A DNA stretch of 64,000 bases from UTCHB3 sp964371075 (lineage in GTDB: Bacteria; Bacteroidota; Ignavibacteria; Ignavibacteriales; Ignavibacteriaceae). Below the pieces are notes generated by a model, which saw only the letters and a list, made by a program, of their open reading frames with translations, ran no database searches and was not told where the DNA came from. The DNA lies in assembly GCA_964371075.1 (NCBI GenBank), contig CAYJKN010000007.1:1-64000 (forward strand), in the 5' to 3' direction. The translations under genes and the position numbers were made by a program. This document shows positions 9,601 to 18,800 of this stretch, piece after piece. Position 1 is the first letter of the stretch; every line of letters begins with the position of its first letter.

Positions 9601-9783
9601 CGCCATTACATGATGAATACCCGGTTTGCCGTTTGCAGTAGGGGGACCCTCATAGAAGGTAAAACTTTTATCAGCCGGTCTTGATTCAACCGACTTTTCA
9701 AAAATATTTTTCTCTTTCCAGAATTTTAAAACTTCATTTTCAATTTCAGGGTATCTGAAGTTTTCAGGATATGGCTTGTACAT
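6643..9783 (-). CDS. ileS: Isoleucyl-tRNA synthetase
   Basis: A 1046-aa class I synthetase charging tRNA-Ile. PPTANGKPGIHH around residues 47-58 holds the HIGH-type signature and KKMSKS lies near residue 595. A long editing (CP1) insert with WTTTPWTL follows the N-terminal catalytic half. The size and GIHH variant match the long, eukaryote-like IleS type rather than the approximately 940-aa type. It heads the ileS-dksA-lspA-rluD block, starting 21 bp downstream of the membrane/coiled-coil gene. Confidence 0.97.
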   Translation of the reverse strand: MYKPYPENFRYPEIENEVLKFWKEKNIFEKSVESRPADKSFTFYEGPPTANGKPGIHHVMARTLKDLICRYKTLQGYQVQRRAGWDTHGLPVEIEVEKQLGIKSKADIPIFGVEKYNDACRHSVFTYKDLWEKMTDRMGYWIDLESAYITCTNNYIESVWWSLKTLFDKGLIFKDYKIVPQDPKAETVLSSHELALGYRMTKDPSVYVLFKAKDADYHFLVWTTTPWTLISNVALALGPDIEYVKVLHKEIKMVLAKERLSVLGEDYEILDTFKGSELEFVEYEQLIDYVQPDKKAFYTLNADFVSTGDGSGIVHIAPAFGQDDYDISKKYGLPMLQPVTRGGRFTAEITDFADQFVKDADAGIIQKLRTEGKLYKKETIEHSYPFSWRFDDVPIIYYARESWFIKTTSVADRMVELNKTINWAPPEIGTGRFGNWLEDNKDWALSRDRFWATPLPIWVSEDGKDMFAVGSIEDLKKGIYEKDGKRTPVSELEEIDLHKPFVDRIIFEKDGKVYRRTPELIDVWYDSGAMPFAQYHYPFENKELFEANFPADFISEGIDQTRGWFYTLHAISTMLFDSPAYKNILVNDLILDKEGKKMSKSRGNSVDPFMLFDKYGADATRWYLIANNPPWKPTLFNEEDLGDIQRKFFGTLTNTYSFFSLYANIDRFVNDKELVEYGKRPEIDRWIISKLNGLVEEYETSMDAYDVTRAARAVMSFTIDELSNWYVRRSRRRFWKSDLTEAKLSAYQTLHECLLTVSKLISPFAPFIAEDIYRRLTLDTTGAEESVHLCKFPVVTYREKELEEKMDAVQRVVYITRSMRAKHNLKVRQPLKKIMVAVAGRLKEPLETMKEVILEEVNIKDLIILTDDSGIVKKSTKPNFRTLGTKHGKSVQPVASAIREFGTEEIGTLLRGENVILNINGNRVEVEPVDVEIISSEIEGWLVESEGAFTVALDTEITPELRDEGFAREFVNRIQNMRKDAGFEVIDKINIVYTGDEEIKNAVNIFQQYIKGETLAESLMEHGFGSGYTQEWKIGDHNCKIEINKN

Positions 9784-9803
9784 TTTTACTTAAATCTCTC
9801 TGA

Positions 9804-10634
9804 TTATTGCATCTGTTTTTTATACTGTTCAAGTAATTGTTTCTCAGTATTCACCAGCATTTTTAATTCGTTTTCCAGTTTCTCTTTTTCATTTTTCATC
9901 TTGTGAAGCTCCTGCTGTGCCTCAAACATTATTTTTTGAGCTTCCAGCTTCGCTTTTTCGACGATCAATTCTCCATTTTTTTCAAAAAATGTAGCTTCAA
10001 ATATAGGTTCTTTTTCTGAATCTGTATGTGATATTTCCTTTACACTCTCTTTAACTGCTGAAAAATCAACAACTTCACTTTTCAGGATATTCTCTTTACT
10101 CTCCGATTCATACTCTCTGTTCTGCTCTTTATCATCTCTCTCCTCATCATACTCAGAACTTACCACCTCTTCATCACTCACATTACCTGATAATTCTTCA
10201 CTCTTCCTGCTGGTTTGCTCTGTTGCGTAATCACTATCCTCTTCACTTTCCCCGGTTACTTCAAATCTAAGCGCACAACTGTTCCGTCCAAACAAAACAA
10301 AAGAAGAAACAAGAGTCCCGTTTATCGCTGCATTCACGAGGAATTTGAATGTTGAAGTATCAGTAGTCTGCCTCACAACAAAAAAGAGCTCATGACTAAG
10401 AGCACCGGCGGTTCCGAGAATCATTGCCCAAAGTGCAAATTTAAACGATGTACCTCTGTTAAATCCTTCACCAATCAACCAACCGGAAACAAACGATACT
10501 ATCATAAGCACAAAAAGCCTGGAGTAAAACACGGAGTCAACAGAGGTTACCCCGTCAAGAAACCAGGAAGAACTTCCGGCAACTGCAATCGAGAGAAGAA
10601 ACCCGATTATTCCGATAAACTTCTTAAATGTCAT
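9804..10634 (-). CDS. Membrane protein with acidic linker and C-terminal coiled coil
   Basis: A 276-aa protein of unknown function. The N-terminal half has about four hydrophobic segments (roughly residues 7-27, 36-57, 63-83, 98-118). A Ser/Glu/Asp-rich low-complexity linker (about 128-200) and a Lys/Glu coiled coil (about 215-276) follow. The start overlaps the punA stop by 4 bp. Its position between divIVA/punA and ileS hints at an envelope or morphology role, but no family is recognised. Confidence 0.75.
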   Translation of the reverse strand: MTFKKFIGIIGFLLSIAVAGSSSWFLDGVTSVDSVFYSRLFVLMIVSFVSGWLIGEGFNRGTSFKFALWAMILGTAGALSHELFFVVRQTTDTSTFKFLVNAAINGTLVSSFVLFGRNSCALRFEVTGESEEDSDYATEQTSRKSEELSGNVSDEEVVSSEYDEERDDKEQNREYESESKENILKSEVVDFSAVKESVKEISHTDSEKEPIFEATFFEKNGELIVEKAKLEAQKIMFEAQQELHKMKNEKEKLENELKMLVNTEKQLLEQYKKQMQ

Positions 10635-11464
10635 TTTAATCTTCTGATTACTTCTGTAAATACTTTTGTCATTCTGGGTTCTGCTATTCCGGCAGCATCC
10701 AACATCTCTTGAAGTGTAACGGGTTTAAGCGACTCGGGGAAACATTCATCAGTCACGATGCTCATCCCCAATACCTTCATTCCCATATGGTTTGCAACTA
10801 TATTCTCAGGAATTGTTGACATACCCACCACATCTGCTCCTATTGCTCTAAGAAAACGATATTCAGCTCTTGTTTCGAGACTGGAGCCTGAAACTGCAAC
10901 ATATACTCCCTTGTGGAGTTTAATTCTGTTATCCAATGCAGCTTCTTCTGCCAAAGCAATCAGGTCAAACGAATATGGTTCACTCATATCCGGAAATCTT
11001 GGTCCAAGTTCATCATAGTTTTTACCAATGAGTGGATTATCCCCCAAAAGGTTGATGTGATCGACCATTATCATGATGTCCCCTCTTCTATAAAAAGGAT
11101 TCATCCCGCCACAGGCGTTTGAAACAAAAAGGGTTTCCACTCCAAGATATTTCATTACTCTCACAGGAAAAGTGATCTGCTGCATCGTATATCCCTCATA
11201 ATAGTGGAACCGACCCTGCATAGCAACAACTTTTTCACCATGGATTGTACCAAATATTAATCGCCCTTTATGCGATTCGACGGTTGAAACAGGAAAATTT
11301 GGAATATCCTCATATTCAATGGTCAATTCAATATCTATTTCCTTAACCAACGCCCCCAATCCTGTTCCCAGAATTATTCCGTATTTGTAATCTTTTACAG
11401 TTTTTGTCCTTAAAAAATCAACTGTTTCTTTAATTTTATCAAGCATGTTATTCATTCTAATCAT
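10631..11464 (-). CDS. punA: Purine nucleoside phosphorylase (trimeric PNP type)
   Basis: A 277-aa enzyme that phosphorolyses purine nucleosides in salvage. Family motifs include GTGLG near residue 30, the ESHKGRL phosphate-site histidine region, the HYYEGY segment, VSNACGGMN and the MSTIPENIVA purine-site segment. The start is taken as the ATG at 11464, inside the divIVA 3' end; another ATG lies at 11455. Adenosine deaminase and AMP nucleosidase elsewhere in the window belong to the same purine salvage theme. Confidence 0.93.
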   Translation of the reverse strand: MIRMNNMLDKIKETVDFLRTKTVKDYKYGIILGTGLGALVKEIDIELTIEYEDIPNFPVSTVESHKGRLIFGTIHGEKVVAMQGRFHYYEGYTMQQITFPVRVMKYLGVETLFVSNACGGMNPFYRRGDIMIMVDHINLLGDNPLIGKNYDELGPRFPDMSEPYSFDLIALAEEAALDNRIKLHKGVYVAVSGSSLETRAEYRFLRAIGADVVGMSTIPENIVANHMGMKVLGMSIVTDECFPESLKPVTLQEMLDAAGIAEPRMTKVFTEVIRRLK

Positions 11465-12221
11465 CCACAATATTGTTTAAATCAATCTTTTCCGATCCTC
11501 CGGTGAAAAACATCTCAGCAAGCTTTTTACGCTTCTGCTCTTCGTCACTCAATGGATCTTTCTTTTTAATCTCTTCAGTTTTTTCAGATTCGTCTTTAAC
11601 TTCCACTACTTCAAGTGGTTCCCGGGTCTCGATCTTTGTAATCACTGTCTCTTCTTCCGGTTCACTAACATTTGTCGCTGCAGAAATATCATTCACAATA
11701 ACACCGGAATCCACCGGTGCGACTTTATCTTCCGGTATCTCATTCACCACGCGTGGTTCCGGTATCTTTTCAATAAACTTATTTCTTAACCCCAACAAAT
11801 CTTCCTGCGTCTCTACCATTGCAGATAACCGGGCTATTAACCAAGCCATTCTTTCTTCAAGTTCAGCTATATGAGTTTGCAGTTTTATTGCCTTCTCCTG
11901 GGAATCTCCAAGAATAACAGTTGCCTCAATTCCCGCCTCTTCCACAATCCTGGCTGCTTCGTCATTGGCTTTCTGAAGAGCCAGTCCCGATGATTCCTGT
12001 GCAGCTATCAACGCTTTTTGTAAACTGTCTTCAATCGTTTTGTATCTTTCGATATCAAGATTCAGGTGATCAACAGTGCGGCGAAGTGTTTCATTTTCTT
12101 TCAGTGCCGATTCAACCTCCTCGGCAACCTTTTCAAGGAAATCATTAACTTCACCAATGCTGTAACCTCTCACCGCTTTGCTAAATTCCTGTCGTTTAAT
12201 ATTTACAGGTGATAATTTCAT
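11457..12221 (-). CDS. divIVA: DivIVA-domain cell division/polarity protein
   Basis: A 254-aa protein with an N-terminal DivIVA domain (IKRQEF.KAVRGYSIGEVNDFLEKVA, residues 9-33), a central coiled coil to about 150, and an acidic low-complexity C-terminus with a conserved-looking end. DivIVA/GpsB-type proteins bind curved membranes through the N-terminus and organise division or elongation. The gene sits between yggS and punA/ileS; a yggS-divIVA-ileS neighbourhood is familiar in several phyla. Confidence 0.88.
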   Translation of the reverse strand: MKLSPVNIKRQEFSKAVRGYSIGEVNDFLEKVAEEVESALKENETLRRTVDHLNLDIERYKTIEDSLQKALIAAQESSGLALQKANDEAARIVEEAGIEATVILGDSQEKAIKLQTHIAELEERMAWLIARLSAMVETQEDLLGLRNKFIEKIPEPRVVNEIPEDKVAPVDSGVIVNDISAATNVSEPEEETVITKIETREPLEVVEVKDESEKTEEIKKKDPLSDEEQKRKKLAEMFFTGGSEKIDLNNIVDD

Positions 12222-12230
12222 ACCTTGTCC

Positions 12231-12911
12231 TTAGTTCCTTTCGCCAAAAATTGCTGTGCCAATCCTTAAAAATGTTGCACCCTCCTCAATGGCTGTGAGG
12301 TAGTCCCCTGTCATACCCATCGAGAGTTCTTTTATTCCGCTATAACCCGCCCTTTGCAACTCTTCAACCAAAAGTCTTGTCCTTCGGAAAGCATCTCTTA
12401 TAATAGTTATATCATCAACAAAAGGAGCCATGGTCATCACCCCGGCAACCTCTATATTTTTCATTTCTTTTGATTCAGCGGCAAGAGTGAATACATCCTC
12501 AACTTCGGCACCTGATTTTGTTGTTTCAAAAGAGGATTTAAACTCAAGGAACACCTTTTGAACAATCCCTTTTTTCTCAGCTTGTTTTTGAATCTCAGCG
12601 AGAATTTTCACCGAGTCAACTGAATGTATGTAATCCGCATTTCCTGCTACATATTTAACTTTGTTGGTCTGGAGCGTTCCGATATAGTGCCAAACCAGTT
12701 CTTGATCGCTGAGAATGGTATATTTATCCCTGAACTCCTGGGCATAATTTTCACCAAAGTGTAACTGACCGGCGGAAATCGCTTCACGAATCTGCTCAAC
12801 TCCAAAGAGTTTGCTAACAGCAATAAGAGTAACTGAATCTGCCGCCCTGCCTGCTGAAAGACATTTGGAAGCGATTAGTTCTTTTAAGTGGTTTAAATTT
12901 TTTCTGATCAA
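12231..12911 (-). CDS. yggS: YggS/PLPBP family pyridoxal-phosphate homeostasis protein
   Basis: A 226-aa PLP-binding protein without known catalytic activity that buffers cellular PLP. It shows the single TIM-barrel fold signatures: LIAVSK (PLP lysine about residue 34), HFGENYAQE, WHYIGTLQTNK and a C-terminal LSMGMTGDY…FLRIGTAIFGER phosphate-binding region. It is first in the minus-strand run, with no gene close upstream, so a promoter probably lies in 12912-12960. Confidence 0.95.
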   Translation of the reverse strand: MIRKNLNHLKELIASKCLSAGRAADSVTLIAVSKLFGVEQIREAISAGQLHFGENYAQEFRDKYTILSDQELVWHYIGTLQTNKVKYVAGNADYIHSVDSVKILAEIQKQAEKKGIVQKVFLEFKSSFETTKSGAEVEDVFTLAAESKEMKNIEVAGVMTMAPFVDDITIIRDAFRRTRLLVEELQRAGYSGIKELSMGMTGDYLTAIEEGATFLRIGTAIFGERN

Positions 12912-13028
12912 TTTTTTTTCAAATCGTAATAAACAGGAACGCTAAATTAGAGTTTTCTTAGGAATTAATCAATTTTTTTTGATGGGGGGTATTGAAGTAA
13001 TTGTTTTACTTGAGAACGGCTTAAAACG

Positions 13029-13054
13029 ACAAAAGCGGGCAAGCCCGCTTTTGT
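13029..13054 (-). terminator. Rho-independent terminator of the 66-aa lipoprotein gene
   Basis: A near-perfect GC-rich hairpin (AAAAGCGGGC / GCCCGCTTTT, extendable to 12 bp) lies 39 bp past the lipoprotein stop on the minus strand. The A/T flanks give a U-rich 3' side in both directions. Confidence 0.85.
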
Positions 13055-13092
13055 TCAAAAGAATTTACTTTTACAGTAAGTATGAAGTTGGA

Positions 13093-13293
13093 TTACTTCT
13101 TTTCTTCTGTTGCTGGTTTTGCAGTTGTGTCTGCAGTAGCGGTTGTATCAACAGCTGGAGTTGCAGTTGTGTCAACTACAGGAGCTTCAACTTTAGTTGT
13201 GTCAGCTGCTGGAGCTTCAACTTTTTTTCCACAGCCACTTAATACGAAGATTGCAGGTAACAAAAGAACGAATCCTAATTTCACGAGTTTCAT
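13093..13293 (-). CDS. Small Ala/Thr/Val-repeat lipoprotein
   Basis: A 66-aa precursor with a lipoprotein signal (lipobox LSGC, Cys at residue 21). The mature part of about 45 residues is made almost only of imperfect Ala-Pro-Val-Asp-Thr-Thr repeats and ends in Lys/Glu. It is low-complexity, probably extended and surface or periplasmic; no function is known. It has its own strong terminator and no close upstream gene, so it is likely monocistronic. Confidence 0.75.
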   Translation of the reverse strand: MKLVKLGFVLLLPAIFVLSGCGKKVEAPAADTTKVEAPVVDTTATPAVDTTATADTTAKPATEEKK

Positions 13294-13652
13294 TTATTTA
13301 CTCCTAACGAGTTTGTTAAAGGGTGATTTGTTGGTTTTTATTTTAATTTCTGTCTTTTTCCATAATTCCAAAAAAGAACAAGGGAAAGTTAAGTCATCTA
13401 AATTCATTGCGCAATAGCTGTGACATCTTTTTACAATTCACTGACTTTAAGCGACATTTCAGCCACTTAACCCCTTCATTTCACCACGCAAAATGTTTTT
13501 AAACACAGTTTTAAATTTCCGAAGAATATTCGACATTGCCAAAACATATCTTAAACATTACTGCAATATTGGATTATTGCATTATTGCATTATTGTTCAT
13601 TCCCCTCAATTCGCTAATTTTGATAGACAATTATTTATAATTTGGATTGAAA
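13294..13652. other. Divergent intergenic region between lipoprotein gene and pta
   Basis: About 360 bp with no credible gene. It must hold divergent promoters for the leftward lipoprotein gene and rightward pta. A TATAAT at 13636-13641 lies only about 12 bp before the pta ATG, so if used the transcript would be nearly leaderless. A short tandem repeat occurs at 13569-13595. Confidence 0.5.
13569..13595. repeat. Short ATTATTGC tandem repeat upstream of pta
   Basis: The 8-bp unit ATTATTGC is repeated in tandem after a TTGGATTATTGC lead, about 60 bp upstream of pta. A closely similar sequence (ATTATTGGATTACTGC, twice) lies upstream of the CotH-family gene at 37124-37155. Confidence 0.7.
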
Positions 13653-14639
13653 ATGAGTGAACTGGAATTATTAGTAAAAATAAGGGAAAACGCTGCCCGT
13701 AAAAAGCGTACACTTCTTCTGCCCGAGTCTCACGACGAAAGAGTTTTAAGGGCCGCTGAAATTATTACCCGTGAAGGAATTGGAAGTGTCATTACTCTTG
13801 GAAATGAAGAAACTGTTAGAGCTGCGGCAAAGGCAATTGGTGTGGATCTCAAAGGTGTTAGAATAATCGATCCGGAAAAATCTGAAAAACTGAGCGATTT
13901 CTCAAACATCTTCTACAATCAACGGAAACACAAAGGTGTTACCATCGAAGAAGCCCGCGAAACAATTAAAAGAGATATTTTCTTTGGAGCAATGATGCTT
14001 AAAGAAGGGATGGCTCACGCTTCCGTTGCTGGCTCAACTGCCTCAACGGGAGATGTTATGCGTGCAGGAATTCTTTGCATCGGCACAAAAGAAGGCATCT
14101 CCATCGTATCAAGCTTTTTCCTGATGGTTTATCCTGATGTAACCTATTCATTTGGTGATTGTGCTGTGGTTCCCGATCCCGATGCAATTCAACTTGCTGA
14201 TATCGCGATCTCTACTGCCGATAACCATAAAATTCTCACCGGTGAAGAACCTTATATTGCAATGCTCTCCTTCTCAACCAAAGGAAGTGCAAAACATAAA
14301 CTTATCGACAAGGTGCTTGAAGCAACTGCAATAGTAAAACAGAAAAGACCTGACCTTAAAGTTGATGGTGAACTTCAGTTTGATGCTGCAATTGTTGAAA
14401 GTATTGGGAAGAAGAAATCACCCGGAAGTGAAGTGGCCGGTAGAGCAAATGTTTTGATCTTCCCCGATCTTCAAGCAGGTAACATCGGATATAAAATTGC
14501 TCAGAGATTGGGTGGTGCCGAAGCTGTGGGACCTGTTGTTCAGGGACTTAAACTCCCCTTCTTTGATCTCAGTCGTGGCTGCAGTGTTGAAGATATCGTT
14601 AATACCTCCGCTATTGCACTATTGATGGCGGGTAACTAA
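13653..14639 (+). CDS. pta: Phosphate acetyltransferase
   Basis: A 328-aa enzyme interconverting acetyl-CoA and acetyl phosphate. It is the short form, consisting only of the catalytic PTA_PTB domain. Visible signatures include LLPESHDERVLRAA near the N-terminus, AGSTASTGDVMRAGI and the C-terminal FPDLQAGNIGYK…GPVVQGL.KP-like region. The start is the ATG at 13653; a TTG two codons upstream is less likely. No acetate kinase gene is adjacent. A hairpin follows the stop. Confidence 0.95.
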   Translation: MSELELLVKIRENAARKKRTLLLPESHDERVLRAAEIITREGIGSVITLGNEETVRAAAKAIGVDLKGVRIIDPEKSEKLSDFSNIFYNQRKHKGVTIEEARETIKRDIFFGAMMLKEGMAHASVAGSTASTGDVMRAGILCIGTKEGISIVSSFFLMVYPDVTYSFGDCAVVPDPDAIQLADIAISTADNHKILTGEEPYIAMLSFSTKGSAKHKLIDKVLEATAIVKQKRPDLKVDGELQFDAAIVESIGKKKSPGSEVAGRANVLIFPDLQAGNIGYKIAQRLGGAEAVGPVVQGLKLPFFDLSRGCSVEDIVNTSAIALLMAGN

Positions 14640-14649
14640 ATATTTTTTT

Positions 14650-14684
14650 CAGGAAGAATATGCCTCTGTGGTATATTCTTCCTG
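14650..14684. terminator. Long hairpin after pta (terminator-like)
   Basis: A 12-bp perfect inverted repeat (CAGGAAGAATAT / ATATTCTTCCTG) with an 11-nt loop starts 11 bp after the pta stop. There is no good U-tract on the plus-strand side, so it may be a 3'-end stabilising hairpin or a weak terminator between the convergent pta and lipoprotein genes. Confidence 0.55.
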
Positions 14685-14709
14685 TGATTAAAATCCTGTC
14701 ATCCTAAAA

Positions 14710-14982
14710 TCATTTCTCAAGTTCGTCAAGTTTCTTCTTAACTTCATCCATCTCTTTATTGAGTTCTTTTTGCTTCTCATCTATTTTTTTCTTCACATCA
14801 TTCACAGATTTATTAAACTTTGTGGTATCCACAAATTCATTGATCGATAAAGTATCTTTTTCAGACAGTGAATCGGTTTTAGTTGATTCCGTTTCTTTTT
14901 CGGTAGCCGGTTCTGATTTTTTATCACATCCCGTAAAAACCAAAAGTGCAACAAAAACTGTTAAAAAGAGAATCCGTTTCAT
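14710..14982 (-). CDS. Small coiled-coil lipoprotein
   Basis: A 90-aa precursor with lipobox FTGC (Cys19). The mature protein starts with a charged Ser/Thr/Glu linker and ends in a Lys/Glu heptad-like coiled coil (about 55-90). It recalls small envelope lipoproteins that oligomerise or bridge to peptidoglycan, but no family is recognised. The neighbouring RlpA-like gene is also an envelope gene. Confidence 0.72.
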   Translation of the reverse strand: MKRILFLTVFVALLVFTGCDKKSEPATEKETESTKTDSLSEKDTLSINEFVDTTKFNKSVNDVKKKIDEKQKELNKEMDEVKKKLDELEK

Positions 14983-15020
14983 AAAGTCACCAAATTTTTT
15001 GAATTAATAACTTAAAGATA

Positions 15021-15051
15021 AAAAAAAAGCCCGTCCATCTCGGGACGGGCT
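15021..15051 (-). terminator. Rho-independent terminator of rlpA
   Basis: A perfect 8-bp GC stem (GCCCGTCC / GGACGGGC) with a 6-nt loop is followed on the minus strand by eight U residues. It starts about 20 bp downstream of the RlpA-like stop. Confidence 0.92.
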
Positions 15052-15069
15052 GTTTCTGCTTTTCACTTA

Positions 15070-15570
15070 TTAATAAGCAGATAATACCGGCGTGTTGAAT
15101 CCATTTACTGTAACTGTTTCTATCGAAACATTAGCAGTGCCTGCATTGATCATATCTAATGATCTGGCAGCTGCCTTTGAGAGGTCAAGTTCGAGGCTTC
15201 TGTGGCCCGGACCTCTGTCTGTAACTGTTACTATTACAGATTTTCCGTTTGATATGTTGGTAACTCTTAAAATTGTACCAAATGGTAGCGTTCTGTGAGC
15301 AGCTGTAAACTTCTCTTGATCAAATATCGCTCCACTCGCGGTCTTTCTTCCATGAAAGCCCGGACCATACCAGGTTACTTTACCTTTTCTAGGGTTTGAG
15401 AACTCAAGAATTGATGAATATTTCCTTACCACCTCTGCATTTTTTGCAGTTTTCACGGCGAGGGAAGATTCATCGACTTTTGCTTTCGGATTTTCAACAC
15501 TGAAACCGGTTAATAAAAGGAGCAGCATAAACAAGAACATTCTTAGTGCTTTGTCCAATATTAACCTCAT
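15070..15570 (-). CDS. RlpA-like septal ring / double-psi beta-barrel protein
   Basis: A 166-aa exported protein with an N-terminal signal/anchor (residues about 5-22) and a C-terminal RlpA double-psi beta-barrel. The family signature runs from GKVTWYGPGFHGRKTASG through LPFGT.LRVTN to VTDRGPGHRSLELDLSKAAARSL. RlpA proteins in some species are lytic transglycosylases acting on peptidoglycan lacking stem peptides. There is no SPOR domain and no lipobox. The ATG at 15570 is preferred over an upstream TTG. Confidence 0.88.
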   Translation of the reverse strand: MRLILDKALRMFLFMLLLLLTGFSVENPKAKVDESSLAVKTAKNAEVVRKYSSILEFSNPRKGKVTWYGPGFHGRKTASGAIFDQEKFTAAHRTLPFGTILRVTNISNGKSVIVTVTDRGPGHRSLELDLSKAAARSLDMINAGTANVSIETVTVNGFNTPVLSAY

Positions 15571-15887
15571 TATTTTAATGAACAATTATTTTTTGTGTTC
15601 CAAATGTATCTTTTCATTCTTCCCTCTGAAAGAAAAAAATGCTTTTTTCTGTCCAAATTCACCACTCCCGAATAATCGACTTTTTTGGTTCTTAAGTCGG
15701 GTATTTTCTACCTAAGCCGTCAATAACCTCTATCTTCTTTGTTTGTAATGTGTTAGACAGAAGCAGTTAAATGTTGGATGCCTCCCCTTATCCCAACATG
15801 ACAAAAAATTTTTCTATATTTTTTTTATTATTTGGGCACAAATTTGTAACTATCAGAGTATAAATTCTAAAATACTGGAATGTTCAA
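15571..15887. other. Divergent intergenic region, no gene seen
   Basis: About 320 bp between the leftward RlpA-like gene and the rightward macroglobulin-like gene. It is AT-rich, without hairpins or repeats that stand out and without a plausible reading frame. It presumably contains both promoters, but no confident motif pair was found. Confidence 0.45.
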
Positions 15888-18800
15888 ATGTTAAATAAAA
15901 GATTTTTTTCGTTTTTACTCGCCGGAGCCATTGCTCTCTCAGCATTTGCCGGCTTCACAGTCAGCCTTAATAAGGCTAATCCGACCATTTTTCGTATGGC
16001 GGCAAATGGTCAGGTTAAACCAGGCGATACAGTTAACTTCTCTATAGTAAATAACACTGAAGATGAAAATTTTCAGTTCACTGTATATCGTGTCGAAAAA
16101 GAACAAGAATTCATTAGTGAATACCTCGCCGCCCGAACATACGGGAGGTTCGACATCTGGAAAAGAGACGGCACCTACCTCCAGTTTTGTGAAAAGGTAA
16201 AAGAATTCAGCAGAATAGTAACCCCAAGCGGCAGTTACTATTATGAACCAACCATCCTCTCCGCAGGAACATTCGACAAACCCGGTATTTATATAATAAA
16301 AGCAATCAGCGCCGGAAAAGTTGCCTATCTGCCTGTCTACATCTCTGAAAAGATGATGATCATGAAAAAAGGCGATAAAAACTTTCTCAGTTTTGTCACA
16401 AATGCAAAAACGGGTGAAATATTGATGCCTGACCAAACCACTCTCTATGCGGACGGCAAAACCATTTCAACTAAAGCCCCCACTTCTGATGGTTTAACTT
16501 TGATGGATCTAACCGGGGTTGGTAATCTTGAAAACAAGTCAAGTCTAATAACCTCACTCGTCGCAGGTGAACTTGTCTATAGCGATCCTTACATCTTTTT
16601 TGGCGGAGATGAGGGGAAAAGATATTTCTCCACTATCTACACAAATCAGCCGGTTTATCGTCCCGGTGCAACTGTCAGTTACAAAGGAATTATCAGATTT
16701 AGAGAAGACGGTGAAATGGGCATCCCCTCAGGTTCCATCGTTGAAGTGAAAATCACTGATCCCTCGGGAACTGAAGTTTTAAAAGAAAATTTAAAAATTG
16801 ACGAATTTGGCTCTTTTTATTCCTCCTTTAACACCTCCAAAGGATTTAAACCGGGTAACTATTACATTAATGCCTCCTTCGATGGCAACTATTTTTATTC
16901 ATCTTTTACTCTTGAAGAATATAAAAAACCTGAATACAAAGTTGTTGTAACAACATCCAAAGATGCTTACTTTAATGGTGAAGAGATAAAAGGGACTGTG
17001 CAGTCAGATTACTATTTTGGACAACCTGTTGCCGGTGCATCTGTTAAAGTTAGAGTGCTCCGTAAACCATACCGCATTCCATGGTGGTTTGGAAGCGATT
17101 ATTCCTGGTATTACAAATCATGGTATGCATTTGATTATGGAAACTATGAATATATTAAAGAATTAAAAGGAACTCTGAACGCCGAAGGATCATGGTCTTT
17201 CACTTTTAATACCGCGGACGATTCCTCTTCCGGATTCACCTATATGTTCGAAGCTAATGTAACAGATGCAGCATTGCGTGAAATTAAAGGTTCAACATCC
17301 GTAAACTCTTCGGTAACCGATTTTATCATCACTGCAAGTTGTGATAAATATTATGTGAATCCCGGATCAGAGATCACTATTACCGCCAAAACTTATAATA
17401 ACGCTCTTGTGCCGATTGAAAAAGATGTGTCGATACTGATCAACAAAACAACTTATCTCAACGGAATTCAAATTACTGAAACTATCCTTAAAGACGAATT
17501 AAAAACCAATGAAAAAGGGATAGGATTCTACAATTTTATACCCTCCATTGAAGGTTGGTATAATGTGACGATTATGGGAAGAGGCTCAAATGGCAGACTG
17601 GCTGTTGACCAAACCTCTTTTTATTGTTTTACCGGAGGCTCATGGTATGGTTACGGCGAGAGCAGAGAAGCCCAAATCATCACTGATAAGGAAGCTTACA
17701 TCGCAGGAGATACAGTTAAAGCTTTAATTTATCTCCCAAACAAACTCAATCAGGGTGTTGTTACAATCGAACAAAATTCCATTATTTCTGCAACAAAAAT
17801 CAATCTAAAAGATGGTTTCGCTGAATATTCATTTGTAACAGGTAAAAACTTCTATCCAAGTTTTAACATTACTTTCTCAGGATCATTAAATTCCACCTTT
17901 ATCTACGCCTCAAAAAAGGTTGGCGTAATCAATGAAGATGCCCGACTTAATGTTCAGATTACTCCATCCAAAGAAAAATATAAACCGGGTGAAGAAGCCG
18001 AATATGTAGTAAAAGTAACCGACAAAAACGGCAAAGCTGTAAAAAATGCCCAACTTTCTTTTGGCTCAGTTGATGAAAGTATCTATGCTATTAAAGCCGA
18101 TAACTCAACTCCTGTTTATGAGAGCTTCTATCGGGATGAATATTATTACACCCAAAACAACACATCGCTTGATGGTAAATATGGACAGGCAATAAGCCGC
18201 CCCGTTACACTTTTTGATCAAAAATATGATCCATCCGATCAGACTTCGGCCACAACAGGCAGTTCAAAAATTGAAATCAAATTTAAGTTAAAAGATGCCG
18301 ATGAAAAAATTGAAGAACTTGAGATTATGATTACCAACGGGTCTGTCCTAAAAAGAGATAAGGCGTCTTCAAAAACATTCACCACATTTTCAAACCTCCC
18401 CGAAGGTGAATATGATATCTGCCTGGCACTCTACAACTCCGTTTATCCTCTTAAACGAATTTATGTTGGAAAAGGTAAAACGGTCGCCGAAGAGATTGCA
18501 CTTGAACCCTTTATAGATGATATTGAATTTTATTTCAGCGGAAATCTTGCCGGAGCGATGGATGGAATGACCAAAAGTGCCGGAGATAACTTCTCGATTC
18601 AAGAGGAAGCAACTGTTACTCCAAACACACGAGCAGCAGACAAAAAGGATATGGATGCTGAAGTTGATGTAAGAGAAAATTTTGTGGACGCACCCTATTG
18701 GAATCCCGCAATCATCACTGATGGTGGTGGCGAAGCCGAAATATCTTTTCTTCTTCCCGATAACCTTACATCATGGAGATCAACTGTAAAAGTTGTAACC